Below, piece after piece: positions 1-7,227 of a DNA stretch of 64,000 nt. Below the pieces are notes generated by a model. It had not been told where the DNA came from and did not search any database. It worked only from the letters and a program-made list of their open reading frames with translations. Source of the stretch: Clostridia bacterium (GTDB lineage: Bacteria; Bacillota; Clostridia; Christensenellales; CAG-917); contig JAFZMH010000008.1 in assembly GCA_017553325.1 (NCBI GenBank), forward strand, positions 116,964 to 180,963, read 5' to 3'. The position numbers were made by a program, and so were the translations under genes. Each line of letters opens with the position of its first letter. The stretch's first letter is position 1.

Positions 1-494
1 GCGTCATGGGCGGTATCTGCTTGACACTCTACGGATTCATCGCAGTCAGCGGTCTCAAGATGTTCAAAGAAGTTGACCTCAACGACAACAAGAACCTCTT
101 CACGGTTTCCGCAATCCTCATCGCTGGTATCGGCGGTCTTGCAATCAAGATTCCGTATCACGTATTGGCAGAAGATGTCATGGGCTTGGCAGTCAGCGAA
201 GATGGAGCAAGCGTTGTCAGCGTTCTTGTCTCACCGGCAGGCACAGTTGATAAGGTCATCACAATTACATCAATCGCAACAGCACTCATCCTCGGCATCT
301 GCACGTACGCAATCCTCAATGCTCTTGAAAAGAAACAAGGCAGAGAAGATGACGGCGCACCCGAAAGCCTCGTTGCTGGCGCAGTAGCACCGGATGCAAA
401 CTTCGAAGTCGGCAAATCTGTCGTCAAAGAAGAAGAATCTGCAGCGGAAGAAGCTCCTGCAGAAGAACCGGCAGAAGCACCCGTCGAAGAATAA
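1..494 (+). CDS. uraA: Uracil/xanthine permease (NCS2 family), C-terminal part
   Basis: The reading frame is open to the left edge, so this is the C-terminal ~163 residues of a longer protein. It resembles the last membrane segments of UraA/PyrP-type nucleobase:cation symporters, including the stretch around GFIAVSGLKMF and a following hydrophobic helix with GIGGLAI. After the last helix (near ALILGICTYAILNAL) comes a cytoplasmic acidic tail rich in Glu, Ala and Pro. It is followed by upp on the same strand, so uracil uptake and its conversion to UMP are probably co-transcribed. The family call rests on the C-terminus and on the upp neighbour only. Confidence 0.8.
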   Translation, partial: VMGGICLTLYGFIAVSGLKMFKEVDLNDNKNLFTVSAILIAGIGGLAIKIPYHVLAEDVMGLAVSEDGASVVSVLVSPAGTVDKVITITSIATALILGICTYAILNALEKKQGREDDGAPESLVAGAVAPDANFEVGKSVVKEEESAAEEAPAEEPAEAPVEE

Positions 495-513
495 TCAATT
501 CAAAAACGAAAAA

Positions 514-540
514 GCAAGGGCAGTCTTTGACTGCTCTTGC
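514..540 (+). other. Intercistronic hairpin between uraA and upp
   Basis: Arms GCAAGGGCAGTC and GACTGCTCTTGC pair at 11 of 12 positions around a TTT loop. No U-tract follows, so it is more likely an mRNA-stability or processing hairpin than a full terminator. It could set the uraA:upp expression ratio. Confidence 0.55.
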
Positions 541-559
541 CACTAATTGAGGTAAAAAA

Positions 560-1198
560 ATGAAAGAATATCCAAACGTTACAATATTTGATCATCCGCT
601 CATCAGACACAAAGTTGCGATTCTCCGCGACGAAAACACGGGTATGAAGCAGTTTAGAGAACTCGTCGAAGAAATCACGACCCTCATGGTTTACGAGGCG
701 TTCAAGGACGTCCCGACCAAGAAAGTTATGGTTCAAACTCCTCTCGAACTTTGCGAACAAACTATGGTTGCGGACGACGCCGTGACAATCGTTCCCGTTC
801 TTCGCGCAGGTCTCGGCATGGTGAACGGTGTGCATACTCTCTTCCCGACGGCAAAAGTCGGACATATCGGTATGTATCGTGACGAAGAAACTTGCGAACC
901 CCACGAGTATTATTGCAAGCTTCCTGTTCATACGGACGACACAGTCGCAATCGTGCTCGACCCGATGCTCGCAACGGGCGGCAGTGCAGTAGCGGCAATC
1001 GACCTCTTGAAGGGCAAAGGCTACAAGAATATTCGCCTTATGAACATCATCGCGGCTCCGCGTGGCGTAGAGGTTGTCTCCAAAGCGCATCCGGATGTCA
1101 AAATCTACATCTCCACGCTCGACAGAGAACTCAATGAGCACAGCTATATTTTGCCGGGTCTCGGTGATGCCGGCGACCGCCTCTTTGGCACAAAATAA
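560..1198 (+). CDS. upp: Uracil phosphoribosyltransferase
   Basis: Converts uracil and PRPP to UMP and pyrophosphate in the cytoplasm (pyrimidine salvage). At 212 residues it matches the usual family length (~208). The PRPP-binding loop DPMLATGGSA spans residues 134-143, and the C-terminal uracil-binding segment GLGDAGDRLFGT spans about 200-211. The ATG follows a short purine-rich stretch (GAGG). It lies 65 bp after the uracil permease on the same strand. The final codons and stop are part of the outer arm of a nested hairpin element (1187-1327). Confidence 0.97.
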   Translation: MKEYPNVTIFDHPLIRHKVAILRDENTGMKQFRELVEEITTLMVYEAFKDVPTKKVMVQTPLELCEQTMVADDAVTIVPVLRAGLGMVNGVHTLFPTAKVGHIGMYRDEETCEPHEYYCKLPVHTDDTVAIVLDPMLATGGSAVAAIDLLKGKGYKNIRLMNIIAAPRGVEVVSKAHPDVKIYISTLDRELNEHSYILPGLGDAGDRLFGTK

Positions 1199-1327
1199 GG
1201 CTATCTATTAGGCGAATAACTTTGTCAACGCCCTCCCGTTGTACCTCATGTACGATTTGTACATTAGGGCTACCCCGAGAGGGCGTTTTCGCGTTCTTCA
1301 TCCAAATATATAGCCTTCTTTTGTGCC
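1187..1327 (+). repeat. Nested hairpin element, copy A (after upp)
   Basis: The outer arm GGCACAAAATAAGGCTAT includes the last upp codons and stop, and pairs with ATAGCCTTCTTTTGTGCC at 1310-1327. An asymmetric internal loop follows (5' side GCGAATAACTTTGTC, 3' side TTTTCGCGTTCTTCATCCAA). Then come an inner stem AACGCCCTC/GAGGGCGTT and an apical stem ATGTAC/GTACAT followed by TAGGG. The same plan occurs five more times in the window with different arm sequences. Function unknown; the compensatory arms suggest it acts as RNA. Confidence 0.75.
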
Positions 1328-1340
1328 AAACTAATGAAAA

Positions 1341-1583
1341 CTGGTTCGAAGACGGAATTGGAGTCGCAGGGCGACGACCGCGTGAGTGCCAAGCGATACG
1401 GACAGTGCGAGCATTTGGGACATTCTGTTGGCTTTGCCGTCCCACAATGCGAAGTGGCATAATGAGGGGACGATACTTTTTCGCGCGTGCCGACGGGTCT
1501 GTCCAAAGGTGGTGGGACCCGCTTGTGGGGTAATCACTTTGGAAAGAACCATACAAAGGAGAAAGGCAATTATATTTTGGGAT
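1341..1583 (+). ncRNA. Candidate structured RNA, copy 1 (unrecognised family)
   Basis: This gene-free stretch aligns along its whole length with the reverse complement of 57893-58130. Shared blocks include TTCGAAGAC near the 5' end, GGAGTCGCA, GCGACGACCGCGTGAGT, AGTGCGAGC, GGGGACGATA, and GAACCATAC followed by AAGGAG near the 3' end. A small hairpin GTCGC-AGG-GCGAC lies at 1363-1375. A longer stem, GCATTTGGGAC at 1411-1421 with GTCCCACAATGC at 1439-1450, is replaced in the other copy by a different but perfectly paired stem. I see no coding potential and no promoter directly upstream, so it may be read through from upp and hairpin copy A. I do not recognise the family. Confidence 0.65.
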
Positions 1584-1643
1584 TAAGTGGTGAAATATTT
1601 GCAAAAAAACTATGTTTTTTCTTAAAAAAACTTAATTTCACAA

Positions 1644-1672
1644 TTGCATTTTGAGATTATAAGTATTATAAT
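1644..1672 (+). promoter_or_regulatory. Sigma-A-type promoter for 1715
   Basis: TTGCAT at 1644-1649, a 17-bp spacer and TATAAT at 1667-1672, 42 bp before the start codon of the small membrane protein gene. Confidence 0.7.
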
Positions 1673-1714
1673 ATTATCAAAGGCAAAAGCCAAAAATATT
1701 GGAGGACTATAATT

Positions 1715-1933
1715 ATGGCAAAAAAGAATGACTACTTTGGTCTTAGTTGGATCGTCAGCTTGATCCTTGCAATCTTCCCAATCACATCTTGGATTTGCGG
1801 TATTATCACCCGTATCTCCGAAGGCAAGATCGTTGCAGGTATCTTGAGAATTTTCCTTGGTTGGTTGACCTGGATCGTTGACCTTATTCTCATGATCGTC
1901 AACAAGTCAATCTGGCGTCTCCTCAATTGCTAA
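1715..1933 (+). CDS. Small hydrophobic two-helix membrane protein
   Basis: 72 residues with a perfect GGAGG site 10 bases before the ATG. Two hydrophobic stretches, about residues 10-30 and 40-62, are separated by the charged segment RISEGK, which suggests a hairpin of two membrane helices. The protein ends in NC. Similar short proteins occur in gut Clostridia, but I know of no function. It has its own good promoter (1644-1672) and is followed six bases later by a 53-codon frame, so the two may form a small operon. Real gene: likely. Function: unknown. Confidence 0.8.
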   Translation: MAKKNDYFGLSWIVSLILAIFPITSWICGIITRISEGKIVAGILRIFLGWLTWIVDLILMIVNKSIWRLLNC

Positions 1934-1938
1934 TTGCA

Positions 1939-2100
1939 ATGAAGATCGTTATTTTGGGCAAACAATTTGAAGATAAAAAGCAGGCTCTTGAAGAGCTTGC
2001 TTTTTGTCACTATCCAGTCACCATTGAGGTGGACGGAAAGACGTATACTTTTGAGTGGTTTTCAGAAGTTGAAAGGTTTTTTGAAACACTGAATGACTGA
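1939..2100 (+). CDS. Possible 53-residue small protein
   Basis: An open frame from ATG 1939 to TGA 2098-2100 encodes a mixed, soluble-looking protein: start MKIVILG, middle HYPVTIEVDGKTYTFEW, end FETLND. The alternating V/I/T pattern suggests beta structure, and codon use resembles the neighbours. It begins six bases after the small membrane protein and is followed by a terminator at 2117-2142. No clear Shine-Dalgarno precedes it, so it would depend on translational coupling. It could be a chance frame. Confidence 0.5.
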   Translation: MKIVILGKQFEDKKQALEELAFCHYPVTIEVDGKTYTFEWFSEVERFFETLND

Positions 2101-2116
2101 GTGAAAGATGAAAAAG

Positions 2117-2142
2117 AAAAGAGGGCAAAGCCCTCTTTTTTA
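2117..2142. terminator. Bidirectional terminator
   Basis: GAGGGC-AAA-GCCCTC with T-rich sequence on one side and A-rich on the other, placed between the rightward small genes and the leftward sdaA. Confidence 0.8.
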
Positions 2143-3366
2143 TTTTACCTTCTTTATACGTTTTAGACGAGACTTGTTATACCCCTGTGCTAGACCTGCC
2201 TCGGCGGTTTCACGGTATCTGCTGTTGATGTCCTTGCCCGTTGCGTACATCGTCTCGACGACGGCGTCAAAAGAGATTTGACGGGACGACGTCAAAAAGT
2301 TGGCGAGGGAGGCGGCGTTTATGGCTCTCATGGCGCTGACGGCGTTGCGCTCTATGCATGGTATCTGTACGAGTCCGTCCACGGGGTCGCAGGTGAGTCC
2401 CAAATGGTGTTCCATAGCAACCTCCGCCGCGTATTCGATTTGGTCGAGGCTCATTTCAAACAAGGAGGCGAGTGCCGCTGCCGCCATACTGCACGCCGTT
2501 CCGCACTCCGCTTGGCAACCGCATTCCGCGCCGCTTATCGAGGCGTTCGTCTTTACGATATTGCCGATAATTCCTGCTGTCGAGAGGGCGCGGAGTATGT
2601 CCTCGTCCTTGAAGCCGTGTCTCTCCTGCGCGTATCTCAGCACCGCGGGGAGTATGCCGGAACTTCCGCAGGTCGGGGCGGTGACGATCGTTCCGCCAGC
2701 AGCATTTTGTTCGCTGACGGCAAACGCGTAGGCGCAGACGATACGGTTTTCTCGCGTTTCGGGGGTTTCATATTCGTCGACTTGGCTGAATAGATGTTGC
2801 GCCTTTCTCTCGACGTTCAAACCGCCGGGGAGCGTCCCGCTCTTTTCCAGTCCTTTCCAAATCGATTTTTGCATACGCTCCCAAACGCGGAGAAGATACT
2901 CGTCGATGTCAGGCTCAAAGCGTTTGACGTATTCGTAGATAGAAAGCGAGTTTTCCTCGCAATACTCTTTAATCTGCTCAAAAGTGTTGTGAGGATAGAC
3001 GTCTTTCGGCGCGATACTCTTTTGACCTTCGACCTCGATTGCTCCGCCACCCACGCTCATAACTCTCCATCTGCAAACGGTTTCTCCCGCGTCGTTTAAG
3101 GCGTAGAGGTCGAGAGTGTTTGGGTGTGGAATGTCTTTTTCATCAAGGTTGAAAATGACCTCGACGGTTTTTTTGAAGGTCTTTTTGAGCACGACGTCCG
3201 TGCCGTGTCCCTTTCCCGTCTGTGCGAGCGAGCCATATAAAACCGCTTTAAAAGACGAGGCGGACGGGTTTTGTTCTTCGAACAAAAGCGCGGCTTTTTG
3301 AGGTCCCATAGTGTGTGAACTCGACGGTCCTCTGCCTATTTTGTAAAGCTCCTTCAAACTTTTCAT
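2140..3366 (-). CDS. sdaA: L-serine dehydratase, iron-sulfur type, single chain
   Basis: Deaminates L-serine to pyruvate and ammonia using an oxygen-labile [4Fe-4S] cluster. The chain carries both halves of the family: an N-terminal beta domain (GPSSSHTMGP at about residues 13-22) and a C-terminal alpha domain. The alpha domain has the Cys-containing motifs APTCGSSGI, ECGCQAECGTAC and LTCDPVDGLVQIPC that supply or surround the cluster. I chose ATG at 3366, ten codons inside the longest frame, because GGAG lies just before it and MKSLKEL matches the family start. About 408 residues, between separate-subunit and long single-chain versions. Monocistronic, ending at a shared terminator. Confidence 0.95.
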   Translation of the reverse strand: MKSLKELYKIGRGPSSSHTMGPQKAALLFEEQNPSASSFKAVLYGSLAQTGKGHGTDVVLKKTFKKTVEVIFNLDEKDIPHPNTLDLYALNDAGETVCRWRVMSVGGGAIEVEGQKSIAPKDVYPHNTFEQIKEYCEENSLSIYEYVKRFEPDIDEYLLRVWERMQKSIWKGLEKSGTLPGGLNVERKAQHLFSQVDEYETPETRENRIVCAYAFAVSEQNAAGGTIVTAPTCGSSGILPAVLRYAQERHGFKDEDILRALSTAGIIGNIVKTNASISGAECGCQAECGTACSMAAAALASLFEMSLDQIEYAAEVAMEHHLGLTCDPVDGLVQIPCIERNAVSAMRAINAASLANFLTSSRQISFDAVVETMYATGKDINSRYRETAEAGLAQGYNKSRLKRIKKVK

Positions 3367-3484
3367 GCTCGCTCCAAAACTTTTGATTACTCTCAAATTA
3401 TAGCATATAAGTCGACTTTTACAAGATTTTTTGTGGTTTTGTCAAAAAATATTGCATATTTTTTTCAATACGCCTCTCAAAAAT

Positions 3485-3514
3485 TTGCCAAACGCAAAAG
3501 AAATATGCTATTAT
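3485..3514 (+). promoter_or_regulatory. Promoter for typA
   Basis: TTGCCA at 3485-3490, 18-bp spacer, TATTAT at 3509-3514, about 43 bp before the typA start codon. Confidence 0.6.
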
Positions 3515-3556
3515 ACACTCGTTTTTATGGCTTAGATACTCAAAAGCGAGGCATTT

Positions 3557-5392
3557 ATGGTTAGAGAAGATTTGAGAAACATCGCAATCATCGCGCACGT
3601 CGACCACGGCAAGACAACGCTCGTCGACGGTATGCTCAAGCAGTCGGGGACTTTCAGAGAAAACCAACAGGTTGCAACCTGCGTTATGGACTCGGGAGAC
3701 CTTGAACGCGAGCGCGGAATTACGATTCTCGCCAAAAATACGGCAATTCATTATAACGGCGTCAAAATCAACGTCATCGACACTCCGGGGCACGCGGATT
3801 TCTCCGGCGAGGTCGAGCGCGTCCTCAAAATGGTCAACGGCGTGTTGCTTTTGGTCGACGCACAGGAAGGACCTATGCCTCAAACCCGTTTCGTCGTGGA
3901 AAAGGCTCTCGCTTTGGGACTCAAAATCATCATCGTCGTCAACAAGATTGACAAACCGGACGCGCGTACGAGCGAGGTCGGCGACGAGGTGCTTGAACTG
4001 CTCCTCGACCTCAACGCCAGCGACGAGCAACTCTTGAGTCCGATAATCTATTGCAGCGGCAAGCAGGCGACGGCAACTCTCGACTACAACGTCCCCGGGA
4101 ATGACCTAAAACCTCTATTTGACACTATTCTCGACTATATTCCCGCTCCCGAAGGCGACGAAAACGGCGACCTTCAACTCCTCGTGTCCGCAATCGACTA
4201 CAACGATTACGTCGGGCGTATCGGCATAGGCAGAATCGAGCGCGGGGAAGTGAGTATGGCGCAGGAAGTCGTCGTGTGCGACTATCACAGCGGGATTTCA
4301 CCCTACAAGAGCAAGGTTGTCAATTTGTTCCAAATTGAAGGGCTCAAACGCGTACCCGTCGAAAAGGCGCAAGTGGGTGACATCGTCTGCTTCAGCGGAA
4401 TTGAAAACATCACGATTGGCAACACGATTTGCTCTCCTCAAAAGATAGAACCCGTCCCCTTTGTCAAGATCGGCGAGCCGACGATTGAAATGAACTTTAT
4501 GGTCAACGACAGCCCGTTCGCAGGCAAGGAGGGCAAGTACGTCACGTCCAGGCATCTCCGCGACAGACTTTTCAAGGAACTTTTGAAAGACGTGTCCCTT
4601 CGCGTGTATCAGACGGAGAGCCCCGACACCTTCAAAGTGTGCGGCAGAGGCGAAATGCACCTCTCCATCCTCATCGAGACTATGAGACGCGAAGGCTACG
4701 AGTTTGGCGTCGGCACTCCGAAGGTCATTTTCAAGACGATAGACGGCGTAAAATGCGAGCCTATGGAGAGATTGTACATCGACGTCCCGACGGAATGCAC
4801 GGGCTCTGTCATGGAGCGTATGGGCGTAAGAAAGGGCGAACTTGTGTCAATGAACCCGCAGGGGAGCAGAATAAGAATGGAATTCGTCATTCCCGCGCGC
4901 GGACTCTTCGGCTTCAAAAACGAGTTTTTGACGGACACGAAAGGCGAAGGTATAATGAACCAACTTTTCGACGGCTATGCGCCTTTCAAGGGTGCGATAC
5001 CGAGACGTTTCACAGGTTCTCTCGTGGCGTTCGAAACGGGCGAAGCGGCAACCTACGGACTCTTTAACGCACAGGAACGCGGAGTGCTGTTTATCGACCC
5101 GCAGACTATGGTTTACGAGGGTATGGTCGTCGGTATGTCGCCAAAGGCGGAAGACATAAGAGTCAACGTCTGCAAGCGCAAGCACGTGACGAATATGCGT
5201 GCCGCAGGCTCGGACGAGGCGCTCCGCCTCACCACTCCTCGCAAGTTTAGCCTTGAAGAGGCTATCGAGTTTTTGAACGATGACGAGATGCTTGAAGTGA
5301 CGCCCAAAAACATCCGTATCCGCAAGAACATATTGTCGGGTTCGGAGAGGTTGAAACTTCAGTATGGCAACAAGAAGGTCGACGAAGACTGA
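3557..5392 (+). CDS. typA: Ribosome-associated GTPase TypA/BipA
   Basis: Translational GTPase that binds the ribosome and is needed for ribosome assembly and stress adaptation. At 611 residues it matches the family. G-domain motifs are complete: G1 AHVDHGKTT (14-22), the switch region RERGIT, G3 DTPGHADF and G4 NKID. The EF-G-like domain 3 and the BipA-specific C-terminal region follow ([16 protein letters not shown], then [13 protein letters not shown] and RIRKNIL near the end). It has its own promoter and ends with a strong terminator at 5401, so it appears to be a single-gene transcript. Confidence 0.98.
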   Translation: MVREDLRNIAIIAHVDHGKTTLVDGMLKQSGTFRENQQVATCVMDSGDLERERGITILAKNTAIHYNGVKINVIDTPGHADFSGEVERVLKMVNGVLLLVDAQEGPMPQTRFVVEKALALGLKIIIVVNKIDKPDARTSEVGDEVLELLLDLNASDEQLLSPIIYCSGKQATATLDYNVPGNDLKPLFDTILDYIPAPEGDENGDLQLLVSAIDYNDYVGRIGIGRIERGEVSMAQEVVVCDYHSGISPYKSKVVNLFQIEGLKRVPVEKAQVGDIVCFSGIENITIGNTICSPQKIEPVPFVKIGEPTIEMNFMVNDSPFAGKEGKYVTSRHLRDRLFKELLKDVSLRVYQTESPDTFKVCGRGEMHLSILIETMRREGYEFGVGTPKVIFKTIDGVKCEPMERLYIDVPTECTGSVMERMGVRKGELVSMNPQGSRIRMEFVIPARGLFGFKNEFLTDTKGEGIMNQLFDGYAPFKGAIPRRFTGSLVAFETGEAATYGLFNAQERGVLFIDPQTMVYEGMVVGMSPKAEDIRVNVCKRKHVTNMRAAGSDEALRLTTPRKFSLEEAIEFLNDDEMLEVTPKNIRIRKNILSGSERLKLQYGNKKVDED

Positions 5393-5400
5393 ACGTTTTG

Positions 5401-5425
5401 AAGGCACTCCGCGGAGTGCCTTTTT
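5401..5425 (+). terminator. Terminator of typA
   Basis: Perfect stem GGCACTCC/GGAGTGCC with a two-base GC centre, followed by five T residues. Confidence 0.9.
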
Positions 5426-5518
5426 GATATAATGAAATATTTTTCAATTTGCTATTGAAATATTGACGATTTGGTTTTACAATCTATTTGTGATCTTTTT
5501 CACGACAGGGGAGAAGTT

Positions 5519-7174
5519 ATGTCAAACGAACTTTCTATGAACGAGCCGAAACAGCGCAGACTCTTCGGGTGCACGGGCAATATGTGGATATATGCGCTCG
5601 GCGTTATGGGTATAAACCTTGCAATCGGACTCGTCAACAGCTATCAAGCGGAATTTTTCAATAAGATTTTGCACGCCGACCTTATCGCCATTGCAATCAT
5701 AATATTGGTGGCAAAAATCGTGAGCATTATCGCCGACTTCGTCATCGGCAACCTCATTGACAGAGCAAGATTTAAATCGGGCAAGATGAGACCGTGGATA
5801 CTCATATCCGCGTTTCCGCTTGCCGTTTTTACGATGCTGTCGTTTGTGGCGATCCCGTTCGACAATATTCAAGGTGCGGGAGCGGACGCCGCAAGATACG
5901 TCTATATCGCGTTCATCCTCATCGTCTGGAACGTGTCGATGACGCTCGCGGACATTCCGTCGCAGGGTATGTTGTCCTTCGTGTCCAAGGACCCCGCCGA
6001 CACGAATAACGCCGCGGGTATCGCAAACACCTTGAAATCGGGCGCGCTTGCCATCTCCGGCATTTTCATCACCGTTGTTTGTATGTTGACGGGCAGTGGA
6101 GACGTCGGCACAAAGGAATATCTCATCACCGCCGGCATAATGTGCGCAATAGGACTTGTGTTCCAACTCCTCATGTATTTCAAGTGCAAGGAGATGGTCA
6201 AGTCCACGACGTCATCCGCGATGAGTTTCAAGGAGATGTTCAAGGAACTCAAAAACAACAAGATGATCCTCATCGTACTCGTGACCTATCTGCTCGGTTT
6301 TGGCAGAAACATCGGTCTTGGTATTGCGGTGCAGGCAACTTGTATTCTCCTTCGAGACGGCGTAAACTTCTCGGCAATTCCCGTCATCGGCTCGATATTC
6401 CCGGAGACGATGTATGGTGACGCCTGTTCTTGGGCAATCGGTATCACGTCCGCGCTTGCAAGCACGGTGACGATACTTTTGAACCCCGTCATAAACAAGA
6501 AACTCGGCGAAAAGAATTATTTCATTATCGCAGGCGTTTACGGATTTATTTTGAGTTTTACCTCCTTCCTGCTCTATGCGCTTATTCCGGTTCCCGCAGG
6601 TGCTACGAGCACTGCGTGGACGGCAAGAAGTTTGTGGGCGATTTGGATCTATCAATTCTTCTTCAGCTTCTCGTATGCTCCAAACGCATATCTGCCTATG
6701 GTTATGACAGCGGATATCGTCGACTATCAAGAGTGGAAGACGGGCAAACGTACCGAAGGTACGCAGTTTGCAATCCTTTCAATGTCCAACAAACTGTCCA
6801 ACGCGCTTTCTGTTTCGCTTGGCATCTTGCTCATCGGCGCAATAGGGTACAGTTCAAGTGAGTACAACGCTGCTGTTCAAGCGGGAACGGCGGCAATTCA
6901 CAACTACGTCACGGACGATATGCAGGTGAAGGCTTGGGCAATCTACTTCTTGGTGCCGGGCATCTGTATGCTTGCGTCGTCAATTCCTATGCTCTTCTAC
7001 AAGATTGACAAGAAGACCAAAATCGAAATGCGCGCGGAACTTGCTCGCCGTCATCTCGCCTTAGAAGGTGCGCAAGGTGAAAGCGTAGAACTTGCGGAAG
7101 CTCCGATTGAAACGGCGGAACAACCTACGGCGCAAGAACCCGAGGTCGAAGAGAAAGAAGATAAACAGGAATAA
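5519..7174 (+). CDS. GPH/MelB-family sugar:cation symporter
   Basis: About 551 residues with roughly twelve hydrophobic segments. The N-terminal core has NLIDRARFKSGKMRPWI, corresponding to the family's conserved D-x-(T/A)-R-x-x-x-G-(K/R)-x-R-P loop after helix 2. A second family loop is ADIVDYQEWKTGKRTEG in the C-terminal half. These mark glycoside-pentoside-hexuronide symporters; the substrate cannot be read. The start at 5519 is preceded by GGGGAG, while the longer frame from 5471 has no such site. A ~40-residue acidic tail ends the protein. It stands alone between two terminators. Confidence 0.88.
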   Translation: MSNELSMNEPKQRRLFGCTGNMWIYALGVMGINLAIGLVNSYQAEFFNKILHADLIAIAIIILVAKIVSIIADFVIGNLIDRARFKSGKMRPWILISAFPLAVFTMLSFVAIPFDNIQGAGADAARYVYIAFILIVWNVSMTLADIPSQGMLSFVSKDPADTNNAAGIANTLKSGALAISGIFITVVCMLTGSGDVGTKEYLITAGIMCAIGLVFQLLMYFKCKEMVKSTTSSAMSFKEMFKELKNNKMILIVLVTYLLGFGRNIGLGIAVQATCILLRDGVNFSAIPVIGSIFPETMYGDACSWAIGITSALASTVTILLNPVINKKLGEKNYFIIAGVYGFILSFTSFLLYALIPVPAGATSTAWTARSLWAIWIYQFFFSFSYAPNAYLPMVMTADIVDYQEWKTGKRTEGTQFAILSMSNKLSNALSVSLGILLIGAIGYSSSEYNAAVQAGTAAIHNYVTDDMQVKAWAIYFLVPGICMLASSIPMLFYKIDKKTKIEMRAELARRHLALEGAQGESVELAEAPIETAEQPTAQEPEVEEKEDKQE

Positions 7175-7189
7175 ACTTTGAAAGACAAT

Positions 7190-7219
7190 AAAAAAGGCAC
7201 TCGTTTGAGTGCCTTTTGT
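7190..7219. terminator. Bidirectional terminator
   Basis: GGCACTC-GTTT-GAGTGCC flanked by A-rich and T-rich runs, between the rightward transporter and leftward P-type ATPase. Confidence 0.88.
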
Positions 7220-7227
7220 TTTGGTTT

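Noticed and set aside
1187..1327. Nested hairpins as integron attC sites
   Set aside because: They lie at gene ends and are imperfect palindromes like attC, but the conserved part is an unpaired internal loop rather than paired GTTRRRY/RYYYAAC core sites, and no integrase is present.
1187..1327. Nested hairpins as simple rho-independent terminators
   Set aside because: They lack a consistent U-tract, are far longer (105-140 nt) and keep a conserved internal loop; ordinary terminators are found separately in the window.
1341..1583. Coding genes in the ncRNA regions
   Set aside because: Short frames on both strands overlap each other, lack ribosome sites, and do not translate to similar proteins in the two copies although the nucleotide blocks are conserved.
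2278..2793. Long antisense frames over housekeeping genes (for example over sdaA, typA, polA, gpmI, thyA)
   Set aside because: They mirror the codon periodicity of genuine genes on the other strand and have no ribosome sites or recognisable protein features.
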